From Martelella lutilitoris (GTDB lineage Bacteria; Pseudomonadota; Alphaproteobacteria; Rhizobiales; Rhizobiaceae), in contig NZ_VCLB01000007.1 of the NCBI RefSeq assembly GCF_005924265.1, positions 1 to 64,000 on the forward strand: a stretch of DNA of 64,000 nucleotides. The letters run 5' to 3'. Under the pieces are notes generated by a model. It was not told the origin of the DNA and did no database searches. It saw nothing but the letters and a program-made list of their open reading frames with translations. The translations under genes were made by a program, and so were the position numbers. Every line of letters begins with the position of its first letter. The first letter of the stretch is position 1. Below are positions 15,050-23,120 of the stretch, piece after piece.

Positions 15050-16987
15050 TCAGTAGTCCATTCTGTAGCTTTTGTAGCCCTGACCGCCTTCAAGGTCTTC
15101 GGCCAGCCGCCGTGCCTGGCGTTGCATCAATTCGGACCAACTGATCTTGTCCGGCCTTTCCGCTGTATCTCCCGGGTCGCGCACGGGGCGCTGTGTCCAT
15201 CGCTCATAGTGGCGGATGATGGTGGCCGTAGCGCCGGCCGCAGCGGTTACCGTGCCGTCAGCTTCAGTTTCAAAGTCGCCGGGCATCAGCGCCCGCTGGG
15301 CCACAAGGGTAACGCTGAGGGCTTCGGCCACGGGCCCGCGAAATTCTTCCGCAAGGTCGGTGGCGGCCACGCTTGGTCGGTTCGCGGTTTGGTGCAGGAT
15401 GCCGAAGCCCGGATGCAGCCCGGCCGAAAGCACGGCGTTTCCCATCTCCGCCGTCAGCAGGCTTGCGGTCATGGAAAGGATCACATCGAAACCGGTTTTC
15501 GGCGGTTGCCGGGTGCGGCGCTCGAAACGCCAGTCATCGGGCAGAAGTTGACCAAGGACCGCCCAGTAAGCCTTTGCACCCTGCGCCTCGTATGCCATGA
15601 GCACGGGTATGTCGTCTGCCGTTGTCGTTTTTCGCAAAATTCTGTTCAGCGCCTCGCAGGCGCGGATCACAGCGACGTCTTTCCGCTTACGGTTGAGCCG
15701 GCGCAACAGGGCGCGTTGATTGTGCACGCGCGCTTCGACAAACTGTCGCGCCAGCATCAGGCGTCGGTCTTCATCCAGAATGGCCGCGGCCTGGGCCAGA
15801 TGTCGTTTGCCGTGCTGAGCCGTGTTCCCAAGAGCCGAACCGATGGTCCGGCCGTCCGAGCCGACAAAATGCACCGGTATCCGATGGCCCATCAGGGTGC
15901 GCAAAGCCTGTGGCGATACCTCGGCGCCGGGAAACACGACCATATCGTCGATTGCGGCCGGCTTGATGCGCGCGCGTAGCTGTCCGGCTTCGGCAATGTT
16001 CACCGCCTCGCCGCTGCCGATCTGTGCGGATGTGCCGTCCGTTGCCAGGTAGAGCGTACGCCTGGCGGGAGGCCGAAACCGGCTGCCTTCACTCTCTTCG
16101 GTTTCGGGCTCGGGCAGCGCATTGAGGTTGTCCGGCGCGTCAAACGGGTCGCTGATCACAAGCGAGCGCACGAACAGATGGCCGAGAAACCGCAGGCCAT
16201 CGTCAAAATGGACGATCCGTGTTTTTTGCGGGTGCAGGTCAAGGTCAAACCGGGCAAGCAGCCTGCCGGCCTTGTCCCGCGCCTTCTCCGCCGCAACCCG
16301 GCTCTGAGAGAGGATCACGAAATCATCGGCGTAACGGACCAGCCGGTCGGCACCCTTTTCGAAGGCATCGTCGAGGGGGTCGAGATAGAGATTTGCCAGT
16401 ACGGGCGAGATCGGTGAGCCTTGGGCAAGACCCCTGCCACCGCTGCCGTAATGCTCGAGCCAGAGGCTGATCAGGTTGATGAAGTAATGATCATCGACAT
16501 AGCGCGCGAGTTCCGTCATGAGACGTTCATGCGCCACACTGTCGAAACAGGCATGAATATCCGCATCCACTGCCCAACGGAAACCCTCGCGGCGCAGCCG
16601 GTCGACGGCCGCCACTGCCTGCTGCACGGATCGGCCGGGGCGATAGCCGAAGCTGAGCGCGTTGAATGACGGTTCCAGCCCCGCGCCGAGCAGACTGGCC
16701 GAGGCTGTCTGGATCACGCGATCGCGCACTGCCGGTATGCGCAGACGTCGCCTTCCGCCGGAAGGCTTGGGGATATCCACGACGCGGGCCGGCCGGGGCA
16801 CATAGTCATCCTGCAAGAGTTCGCGCGAGAGCGTCTGCAGGTTGCGCCACAGCGAGCGCTCGAAAGCCTGGATTGTTTCCCCGTCGCCGCCCGCTCCGCC
16901 GCCGTTGTCCTTGACGCGGGCAAAGGCGCTTGCCAGACTGACTTCGTCAATCGCTTTTAAGAACAGCCCCTTCAGTTTTTCCGTCAT
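15050..16987 (-). CDS. cas1: Reverse transcriptase-Cas1 fusion, spacer acquisition enzyme
   Basis: This 645-residue fusion can copy RNA and integrate spacers, which lets a type III system record RNA sources. The N-terminal half (about 1-290) is a group II intron-like reverse transcriptase: RRLRIPAVRDRVIQTA, AVDADIHACFDSVAHE, GLAQGSPISPVLANLYLDPL, the catalytic RYADDFVIL (about 215-223) and RFLGHLF. The C-terminal half (from about 310, RRTLYLATDGTSAQI) is Cas1, with the metal-binding glutamate in MAYEAQGAKAYW (about 466) and histidine in GLHPGFGILHQ plus the acidic TDLAEEFR. All key residues of both enzymes appear present. No Cas6 domain is fused, and a separate cas6 lies downstream. Starting ATG at 16987 is next to AT-rich DNA and array 3. 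Confidence 0.93.
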   Translation of the reverse strand: MTEKLKGLFLKAIDEVSLASAFARVKDNGGGAGGDGETIQAFERSLWRNLQTLSRELLQDDYVPRPARVVDIPKPSGGRRRLRIPAVRDRVIQTASASLLGAGLEPSFNALSFGYRPGRSVQQAVAAVDRLRREGFRWAVDADIHACFDSVAHERLMTELARYVDDHYFINLISLWLEHYGSGGRGLAQGSPISPVLANLYLDPLDDAFEKGADRLVRYADDFVILSQSRVAAEKARDKAGRLLARFDLDLHPQKTRIVHFDDGLRFLGHLFVRSLVISDPFDAPDNLNALPEPETEESEGSRFRPPARRTLYLATDGTSAQIGSGEAVNIAEAGQLRARIKPAAIDDMVVFPGAEVSPQALRTLMGHRIPVHFVGSDGRTIGSALGNTAQHGKRHLAQAAAILDEDRRLMLARQFVEARVHNQRALLRRLNRKRKDVAVIRACEALNRILRKTTTADDIPVLMAYEAQGAKAYWAVLGQLLPDDWRFERRTRQPPKTGFDVILSMTASLLTAEMGNAVLSAGLHPGFGILHQTANRPSVAATDLAEEFRGPVAEALSVTLVAQRALMPGDFETEADGTVTAAAGATATIIRHYERWTQRPVRDPGDTAERPDKISWSELMQRQARRLAEDLEGGQGYKSYRMDY

Positions 16988-17176
16988 GGCAAATGCGGCT
17001 TTCTTTCAGTTCACCATGGTTCGTGGAAAATAAAATAACCGCATGATATACAATTATTTTTTCAATCGAAATATCAATCGTTCCGTCGAAAAACTGATAT
17101 TCAGCAAGTTATTGGAAAGTAGTCTATGGAATATATTGCTTTTTGACAAACAAAAAAGCATATTTACAGAGGTCCA
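16988..17176. promoter_or_regulatory. AT-rich region between RT-cas1 and array 3
   Basis: About 190 bp of AT-rich DNA should hold the leftward promoter of the adaptation operon and the rightward leader of array 3. It contains a TTGCTTTTT block and a TTCCGTCGA segment resembling parts of the leader of array 1. No gene is seen. Confidence 0.45.
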
Positions 17177-17280
17177 CCCGACGAGGCATTCCCGTTTGGT
17201 AGGGAACTGAAACCCGGAACGATATCGCAATGGCACATACCACCCCGCCGAGGAATTCCCGTTTGTTAGGGAGCCGAAAC
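17177..17280 (+). CRISPR. CRISPR array 3: one spacer between two repeats
   Basis: Repeats at 17177-17213 and 17244-17280 flank a 30-nt spacer (17214-17243). The repeats differ from each other at several positions and from array 2 in their 5' third, but keep TTCCCGTTTG and the AACTGAAAC or GCCGAAAC end. The stem is weakened in the second repeat. The array points away from the RT-cas1 gene, toward the broken hsdR copy. Confidence 0.7.
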
Positions 17281-17895
17281 CCCCACGTTCAAGACCTGCT
17301 TTTCAGTAACTACATCCTTAGACGCTTGCGAAGGTTGTGCGTCTATAGCATTGTGCAGCTTGAGTTACCTATGGTGCACAATGACCACGTCCGTTAATCA
17401 GTCCCCGGAACAGATCGCCCGCGACACGATCGACCAGCAACTCGCAAAGTCTGGTTGGGTGGTACAGGATAAATCCGAGCTAAATTTTAATGCGGGCCTT
17501 GGCGTTGCTGTTCGTGAATATCAAACTGAAATTGGTCCGGCGGATTACGTGCTGTTTGTCGATAGAGAAGCAGTCGGGGTCGTTGAGTCAAAAGCTGCAT
17601 CCTGGGGAGAGACGTTGACCACGGTGGGAGAGCAGTCCGCAGGATATGCGAATTCCTAGCTGAAATGGGTCAGTAATTCGAAGACCCTGCCTTTTGTTAG
17701 CGAGAGCAAAGGAATGATCACGCGGTTTACCGATGGTCGCGATCCATCCCCCAAAACACGAGAAGTCTTCACATTCCACCGCCCGGAAACGCTAACACTC
17801 TGGTCGAAGGGCCCGTTTTCCTTTCGCACCGGCCTGAGTCACTTGCCTGAACTGAACACCGACGGTCTGCGCGACTGCCGTAACCGGTGTTCCGA

Positions 17896-19431
17896 TCACA
17901 CCTTGGCGACGTAATTCCAAGGCATGAGGTCGGCGATACTGCTCTGCATGTGACCTCCAGCGATGTCCGTTAAAGTCGTTGCCAGCCAGGCGTGCGGATC
18001 GACGGCGTTGCGTTTGCAGGTCTCGATTAGCGAGGCGATGACGGCCCAGTTTTCGGCGCCCGCGTCGTGACCTGCGAAGAGGGCGTTCTTCCGGTTCAGC
18101 GCTATGGGTCGGATGGCGCGCTCGACGGTGTTGTTGTCGAGTTCAATTTGGCCATCGATCAGGAACAAGCAAAGTCCGTCCCAATATTTGGCAATATAGG
18201 CAAGAGCTTCGCCGAGAGGCGATTTCCTTGCGACACGGGCACGATGCTGGGTGAGCCACTCCTCGAAGTCGCCGATGATCGGCGCTGAACGTTCCTGCCT
18301 TGCCGTAAGGCGGTAAGCGGGATCGAAGCTGCGGATATCGGCTTCTATGCGATAGAGCTCGCCGATGCGGCTCACACCCTCTTCCGCGATCGGCGCAGGG
18401 CCGGTCCGGGCAATCTCCACCAGTTTGCGCCGCGCATGCGCCCAGCAGTAGGCGAGGCTGATGTCATGCCCCGGCTTGAGGAAACGGTTATAGCCGGCAT
18501 AGCCATCGACTTGCAGGACGCCCTTGAAGCCATGCAGGATCTGCTCGGCGTGCTGACCGCCACGCCCGGGGGCGTAGGTGAAGGCCACGCCGGGTGGCGC
18601 GCCGCCGCCCCAGGGACGGTCATCCCGCGCCAATGCCCAGAAGTATCCGATCTTGGTCTTCCGTCGCCCGGGGTCGAGCACCGGGGCGCGCGTTTCATCC
18701 ATGAACAGCTTGGTCGAGCGTTTCAGATCCGCGATCAGCGCATTGAAGACCGGTCGCAACTCGAAAGCAGCCCGTCCGACCCAGTCAGCCAAGGTGGAGC
18801 GGTCGAGATCAACGCCTTGGCGGCTCATGATCTGTGCTTGGCGATACAGGGGAAGATGGTCGGCGTACTTACTAACCAGAACATGCGCGATCGTGGCCTC
18901 GGTCGGCAGGCCGCCCGGGATCAGCCGCGCGGGCGCCGATGCTTGGACAACCCCGTCAGTGCAGGCGCGGCAGGCGTACTTCGGGCGGCGGGTGACGATC
19001 ACGCGGAACTGCGCCGGGATCACGTCCAGCCGCTCCGAAGCGTCTTCGCCGATGCAGTGCAGGCAGCCTCCGCACGCGCAGACCAGACTCTCAGGCTCGA
19101 TCACGTCTTCGATGCGAGGCAGATGTTTGGGCAGTGATCCGCGATTGGCAACACGCGGACCGGTATTTCGTTTACGTGCGGGCACATCCGCATCTTCCTC
19201 GGCATGGACCGAGGCGATTGCCGCCTCGAGATCTTCGAGCGCCAGTTCGAACTGCTCCGGATCGCGCTTCTCCGACTTGTGGCCAAAGACGGCTTGCCGG
19301 AACGCGGCCACCAGCTTTTCCAAGCGCTCGATGCGCACGTCCTTGCGTTGGTCGCGCGCCTCGGCGGCGACCAGCATTGCCTTCAGAGCGGCAATATCAT
19401 CAGGAAGATCGGCGGCATTCAGCATGGGCAC
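17896..19431 (-). CDS. tnpC: IS66 transposase TnpC
   Basis: This 511-residue protein is the catalytic transposase of the IS66 group. It has an N-terminal coiled coil followed by a leucine-zipper-like region (LKAMLVAAEARDQRKDVRIE), a zinc-binding segment (PESLVCACGGCLHCIGEDA), and the DDE domain with LFMDETRAPVLDPG, LQVDGYAGYNRF and WAHARRKL. The C-terminal DDE_Tnp_IS66_C segment VERAIRPIALNRKNALFAGH is complete. Length is normal for the family. Confidence 0.95.
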   Translation of the reverse strand: MPMLNAADLPDDIAALKAMLVAAEARDQRKDVRIERLEKLVAAFRQAVFGHKSEKRDPEQFELALEDLEAAIASVHAEEDADVPARKRNTGPRVANRGSLPKHLPRIEDVIEPESLVCACGGCLHCIGEDASERLDVIPAQFRVIVTRRPKYACRACTDGVVQASAPARLIPGGLPTEATIAHVLVSKYADHLPLYRQAQIMSRQGVDLDRSTLADWVGRAAFELRPVFNALIADLKRSTKLFMDETRAPVLDPGRRKTKIGYFWALARDDRPWGGGAPPGVAFTYAPGRGGQHAEQILHGFKGVLQVDGYAGYNRFLKPGHDISLAYCWAHARRKLVEIARTGPAPIAEEGVSRIGELYRIEADIRSFDPAYRLTARQERSAPIIGDFEEWLTQHRARVARKSPLGEALAYIAKYWDGLCLFLIDGQIELDNNTVERAIRPIALNRKNALFAGHDAGAENWAVIASLIETCKRNAVDPHAWLATTLTDIAGGHMQSSIADLMPWNYVAKV

Positions 19432-19493
19432 AATCTATCAGATCTGCTCCGTGGAGGCGCGCGCAAACCCACGCCCGAGTCATTGTGCCGCAG

Positions 19494-19847
19494 TCATTCC
19501 ACCGTCTCGGGAGCGCGGGTTTCAACGGCCCGAACGCGGCGCCAGTCGAGCCCCGAGAATAGCGCTTCGAACTGGGCATGGTTCAGCGTCATCAGACCAT
19601 CCCGGATCGCGGGCCAGGTAAAGCTGTGCTCCTCCAGCCGTTTGTAGGCCATCACCAGTCCAGTCCCGTCCCAGTACAACAGCTTGAGACGATCTGCCCG
19701 CCTGGCGCGGAACACGAAGACCGTTCCGGTGAACGGCTCCTTGCGCAGTTCGTTTTTCATCAGCGCCGCCAAGCCGTCGTGTCCCTTGCGGAAGTCCACC
19801 GGCCTCGTCGCGATCATGATCCGGACGCGGTTCGACGGAAAGATCAT
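19494..19847 (-). CDS. tnpB: IS66 accessory protein TnpB
   Basis: The 117-residue product contains the standard TnpB signature: RIMIATRPVDFRKGHDGLAA, FTGTVFVFRARRADRLKLLY, WDGTGLVMAYKRLEE and FTWP. TnpB is required for transposition of IS66-type elements, though its exact role is unclear. The start at 19847 overlaps the tnpA stop by 4 bp. A longer upstream frame is a shadow of tnpA. Confidence 0.92.
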   Translation of the reverse strand: MIFPSNRVRIMIATRPVDFRKGHDGLAALMKNELRKEPFTGTVFVFRARRADRLKLLYWDGTGLVMAYKRLEEHSFTWPAIRDGLMTLNHAQFEALFSGLDWRRVRAVETRAPETVE

Positions 19848-20227
19848 GCCGTCTGTGCCAACGCATGAGCGATCGCTGCGATGCGCGTTGCCGAGGTCGC
19901 CGCCGCCAACCGGATCGTGACCGTTCCCACGATGATCTCGACGGGCTCGTCCACGCTTGGCTCGGCATCCGGTAAGGGGGCCGCAACCACCATCGCCGCG
20001 AATTCGACCTCGTCTTCTGGAGCTGGCAGCATCAGCTTGCCCTGCCGGGCTAAGGTCCGCCATGCCGACAGATGGTTTGCCTTGACCCCGTGCCGCCGCG
20101 CGACCGCAGCAACCGTCGCACCCGGGCGCAACGTCTCGGCCACGATCCGCGCCTTTACCGCATCAGGCCATTTGCGGTTGCGCCGACGGCCTCCATCCTC
20201 CGTGAGAACCTCCAATGTAGCATCCAT
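19844..20227 (-). CDS. tnpA: IS66 accessory protein TnpA
   Basis: This 127-residue protein has an N-terminal helix-turn-helix of the IS3/IS66 OrfA type (RKWPDAVKARIVAETLRPGA, TVAAVARRHGVKANHLSAW) and a variable C-terminal tail. It is the first gene of the IS66 operon. It probably binds the element ends or regulates transposition. Confidence 0.9.
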   Translation of the reverse strand: MDATLEVLTEDGGRRRNRKWPDAVKARIVAETLRPGATVAAVARRHGVKANHLSAWRTLARQGKLMLPAPEDEVEFAAMVVAAPLPDAEPSVDEPVEIIVGTVTIRLAAATSATRIAAIAHALAQTA

Positions 20228-20367
20228 GGAGAAACTCCTTCCTGATCCACTCCCAAAGAACCAATCTCAGATCAGGACGCCGCGCGGTAGGTGGGGCCAG
20301 AACACCGGTTACCGACTGCCAGATCACCGCGATCACCAATCTCAAAGCTTCGCTTCAGGCCGGTGGT

Positions 20368-20650
20368 CCTCAGCCGTGGTAGATCCGGGATACTTGGTCG
20401 CTTGCTTATCATGCCGAGCGCTATCTTGGGGCCCGCATAGACATAGTTGTAGCTTTGGTTGCATGCAGGAATCGCACGACTGACCCGTTCAGTCGGGCAA
20501 AAGTATTAGCGAGGCTGTGCTCAGAGCAGATATGGATGATGTTTGGTTGGCATTCTGTACTCTTTTAGCGTCATTTCCATGAACGCCTAGAAATCGCGAA
20601 AATGGTCTATTTTGTTGCTAGTCGCCGTGTTTTCATTCTCGGGTGGCGGC
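20368..20650 (-). pseudogene. Decayed second copy of the membrane/CARF-like gene
   Basis: Read on the minus strand, the segment translates to YFCPTERVSRAIPAC, then NQSYNYVYAGPKIALGMI and RPSIPDLPRLRTT. These align with the product of 2101-3039 (DYFCPTDGGGRAIPP, ENYDYVYAGFKRALDLI, DIPNLPRPRT). Upstream, DHFRDF-stop-AFMEMTLKEY aligns with FGKFEKFMKRALEG, and a frameshift separates the two blocks. The membrane helices and the C-terminal motif are missing. The homology ends where the broken hsdR copy begins, so a rearrangement joined two gene fragments here. Confidence 0.75.
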
Positions 20651-20674
20651 TTTACCGTTTGAGCGCGAAATGCG

Positions 20675-20986
20675 CTATTGCGCAGCGGGCGCAAGATCAG
20701 GCGCGACCAGGATACTTTGGCGGCCAGATTCAGCCTTTAATTGCTCTATTGGCAGACCGAGATAGATAGACTGGTTGAGATTGATGGTTTTGTCCATGAA
20801 GGCGCCGCCGCCAGATGAACTCGGCTCGTTCAGCAACGAGAGGCAGTCCGGCCGGGGAAGCCCTCCAAAATCACTCTTGCAGTCTTCGGAAATTTTATCC
20901 TCAATAGGCGGCGCATCCTGGCTTTGAGCCCATGCGCCTGTAGCTGCAAAGGCGGCGAGAAAACAGGCGATTTCGACCTTGAACAT
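20675..20986 (-). CDS. Small exported protein of unknown function (103 aa)
   Basis: The product starts MFKVEIACFLAAFAATGAWA, a clear Sec signal peptide with an A-W-A cleavage site. The mature part, about 83 residues, has two cysteines (EDCKSDFGGLPRPDCLSLL), perhaps a disulphide, and a Gly/Ser-rich stretch. No family is recognised. It begins 26 bp after the stop of the anchored protein upstream and is the last gene of the minus-strand operon. The longer frame to 21082 lies within the neighbour. Confidence 0.55.
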   Translation of the reverse strand: MFKVEIACFLAAFAATGAWAQSQDAPPIEDKISEDCKSDFGGLPRPDCLSLLNEPSSSGGGAFMDKTINLNQSIYLGLPIEQLKAESGRQSILVAPDLAPAAQ

Positions 20987-21012
20987 GGCGTCTCTTCTTC
21001 TCATCACGGCTC

Positions 21013-22134
21013 TTACCGCATTTTCATGGAAACCGACCGGTACCCGAAAACCAACGGCCGGATGAATTTCTCGTTGACCCAATAGTTCCGTTTGCTGCCC
21101 CGCCCTGCCTCGACCGCTGATGTGTTGTTCGCGGCGGAGACTGCGATAGTAGCGACCTGCGAACCGTCGTTTTGGGCCTCCGGCTGCTCTATCGTCATGT
21201 CGAGCGGCGCCTGGTCATCATCCTTGCGTTCCGGGACGGCCGAGAAGAGGCCGGTTTCGGCACCATCAGCACGGCCAACCTGAAGACTTCTTGTCAGATA
21301 GGCGCGGTAAACGATGAAAATCCGTATCTCGAAAATGTAATCCTTGCCGCCTGTCTTGAGCACGGCAGTTTTCAGAATATCATCGCCAACCATATAGGCG
21401 AGATGAGCGCGCGCAATTTCTTCAATGCAGAAGCCGCGGGTCAGATCATCCTTGCAAAACATGTCCAGCTTGACCAGGGCGGCATACGGATTGGCGCCAT
21501 AGGCCTGCACATGTGACAAAACGATTTTTGTTGCAGAGCCACCGGCGGCCGAAAGGCCGAGGGCCCCCAACAGGCCCGATGCCGAAGCCCCGTGGTTAAG
21601 GCTGATCGCGGGGAAAACGAGATTTGAGAGCGCGACCCTGCCTGCTTCCAACGGGTCCGGCACGACGGCGACCCTGGGCTGCGTCATCGACAGAGTGCCA
21701 TCCTTTTCGAGCTTAGTATCGCCGAAATAGCGCGTATCGTCTGGACGGTCCATGTGCGATGAAAGATCGATATGGCCGATTTTAACCGAGCGGCCCATCA
21801 TGGCCTCGTCGCGCAGGTTGTTTGGCAGTTTCTTGAACTGCTGCGTTGAGGGCTCAACTGCCAGAAAGACATCGCCGACATAGACATCCTCCTGTGGAGG
21901 ATAGAGCGGGACAATGCCCAGCTTTTCGATCGCCGCGTTCCAGCTCCTGGGGATATAATCATCGACAGCCTGGGAGCTGTTATAGACGGACACGACGGCC
22001 AGGAATACAAAAACTGCAACGGCCAGCAGACCAAGGCCCTTTGCAACTTGCCGGAATGAGGGAAGGCGGGCAGAGATGCGTCGCCACCACGCACGCTTGG
22101 CCCCAGTGTTTTGGTCTTCACCGTCGTCTGCCAT
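21013..22134 (-). CDS. Single-pass membrane-anchored protein of unknown function (373 aa)
   Basis: A basic N-terminal tail of about 30 residues precedes one transmembrane helix (LGLLAVAVFVFLAVVSVYN). The remaining about 320 residues should face the periplasm. The soluble part contains IGHIDLSSHMDRPDD, a Gly/Ala/Ser-rich [20 protein letters not shown] and IFEIRIFIVYRAYLTRSL, none of which I recognise. GGAGG lies 5 bp before the ATG. It sits between the envelope hydrolase genes and a small exported protein and may anchor or organise them. Confidence 0.6.
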   Translation of the reverse strand: MADDGEDQNTGAKRAWWRRISARLPSFRQVAKGLGLLAVAVFVFLAVVSVYNSSQAVDDYIPRSWNAAIEKLGIVPLYPPQEDVYVGDVFLAVEPSTQQFKKLPNNLRDEAMMGRSVKIGHIDLSSHMDRPDDTRYFGDTKLEKDGTLSMTQPRVAVVPDPLEAGRVALSNLVFPAISLNHGASASGLLGALGLSAAGGSATKIVLSHVQAYGANPYAALVKLDMFCKDDLTRGFCIEEIARAHLAYMVGDDILKTAVLKTGGKDYIFEIRIFIVYRAYLTRSLQVGRADGAETGLFSAVPERKDDDQAPLDMTIEQPEAQNDGSQVATIAVSAANNTSAVEAGRGSKRNYWVNEKFIRPLVFGYRSVSMKMR

Positions 22135-22337
22135 GATACCTCCAGATTGAATTGTCGTTGTCAGCCTGTCATTGCAAGTTGAAGGCTAGCTGTCCGCGCA
22201 AATCGGCTGCGAGGCCATGTCAGGAGGCCCTTTTTGGGCTGACTCGTGGTCTGCCGAGCAATTCGCATATCGGCTGCCCGCCACGCCGCTGGTGCCCGCA
22301 AGCGGGGGCGCCGTTTGGCGGGCGGGCTGCAAAGCAG

Positions 22338-23027
22338 CTATACACCGGCTACGCCAACAATGGATTGCTCGGTGTCCAGCGCAAGGTCGGCACATGTTTT
22401 CAGGTATTTTATCCAATTTAGGTTGTCTGAGAGAGTGCCGAGGCGCAGTTCCTTCAGCGTCTGACGCAGCGCCGCTTCCGTATCTCCGCCCCATACGCCG
22501 TCAACGCCCGATGCCCCCACATCCTTGTTGAACAGTTTTTCCAAAGTGTGCTGGAGAAAAATAACGTGGCTTCTCGCGTGTTTTTTGAAGCCCACGCTCG
22601 TCCCGTTGTCAAAGTGAAAATGGTCTTCGTGAGCATGGTTGTAGTCATAATTGAGGACCGTTCCAAAGTGTATGCGCAGCAGTGATTCAATGGCCAGATA
22701 AAGATAGGGTCTGGCCGGAAAGCTGGTCGCGACCCACATCGGTTTATCGCTGAATATCAGGCAGTCCAGATCGAATGCTCTATTGGTGTGGTGATATGAT
22801 CTGCCACTTCCCTCTCGTCCGACGCCGCCGGTCCAGATCTGATCGATGTGAAAGCCATTCCCTGAGAATGTATTCTGTATGTCTGAAAAGCAGGCATCGC
22901 AGGCAACACGAAAATCGGGGTCGATATATGGGCGCACCGGGACAGCTTCCTGGCCGTATGCGCCCGGTTTGAAGCGATCATAAAAGAGCGGAATGCCAGC
23001 GAAATTATTGGTTCTGATCAGAGCCAT
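22338..23027 (-). CDS. Extensin-like/M15-type metallopeptidase with peptidoglycan-binding-like tail
   Basis: The 229-residue protein has the zinc-site pattern of extensin-like and D-Ala-D-Ala peptidases: GRSYHHTNRAFDLD supplies His and Asp, and LNYDYNHAHEDHFHFDNG the second histidine pair. The C-terminal part, SGVDGVWGGDTEAALRQTL, looks like a degenerate peptidoglycan-binding repeat (G-x-D-G-x-W/F-G-x-x-T). The likely substrate is peptide in the cell wall. No signal peptide is visible, so export would need another route. AGGAG lies 6 bp before the ATG at 23027; the frame is open to 23051. Confidence 0.65.
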   Translation of the reverse strand: MALIRTNNFAGIPLFYDRFKPGAYGQEAVPVRPYIDPDFRVACDACFSDIQNTFSGNGFHIDQIWTGGVGREGSGRSYHHTNRAFDLDCLIFSDKPMWVATSFPARPYLYLAIESLLRIHFGTVLNYDYNHAHEDHFHFDNGTSVGFKKHARSHVIFLQHTLEKLFNKDVGASGVDGVWGGDTEAALRQTLKELRLGTLSDNLNWIKYLKTCADLALDTEQSIVGVAGV

Positions 23028-23120
23028 GTCCTTCTCCTGTTCATCGATCATTCCTTCTGCAGAACTCTCTGACCTCGCGCCGCGCCAGCTTTACCCGGCG
23101 TGTGAGACGATCGGGTCATT

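Larger units (their letters stand above)
17880..20312 (-). mobile_element. IS66-family insertion sequence, complete (2433 bp)
   Basis: The element carries tnpA, tnpB and tnpC in the usual IS66 order on the minus strand. Its ends are perfect 13-bp inverted repeats, GTAACCGGTGTTC at 17880 and GAACACCGGTTAC ending at 20312. It is flanked by an exact 8-bp target duplication, CGACTGCC, at 17872-17879 and 20313-20320. The 8-bp duplication is the IS66 hallmark. All three ORFs are intact, so the element may be active and its insertion recent. It lies in the broken hsdR copy. Confidence 0.95.
17381..20365 (+). pseudogene. Broken 5' copy of type I restriction subunit hsdR, split by IS66
   Basis: From its upstream region (about 17296) to 20365, excluding the IS element, this stretch closely follows the 5' end of the intact hsdR at 27427. 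The product starts MTTSVNQSPEQIARDTIDQQ and is stopped by TAG at 17657-17659, where the intact gene has a sense codon. The homology resumes after the IS at 20321 (AGATCACCGCGATCACCAAT) and ends near 20365, before the Walker A region. Only about the first 190 codons were ever present here, so it cannot make a working enzyme. Confidence 0.85.

Noticed and set aside
20163-20660. Possibility that the DNA right of IS66 is part of the IS
   Set aside because: The perfect 13-bp inverted repeat ends at 20312 and is followed by the target duplication and hsdR sequence, so the IS stops there.
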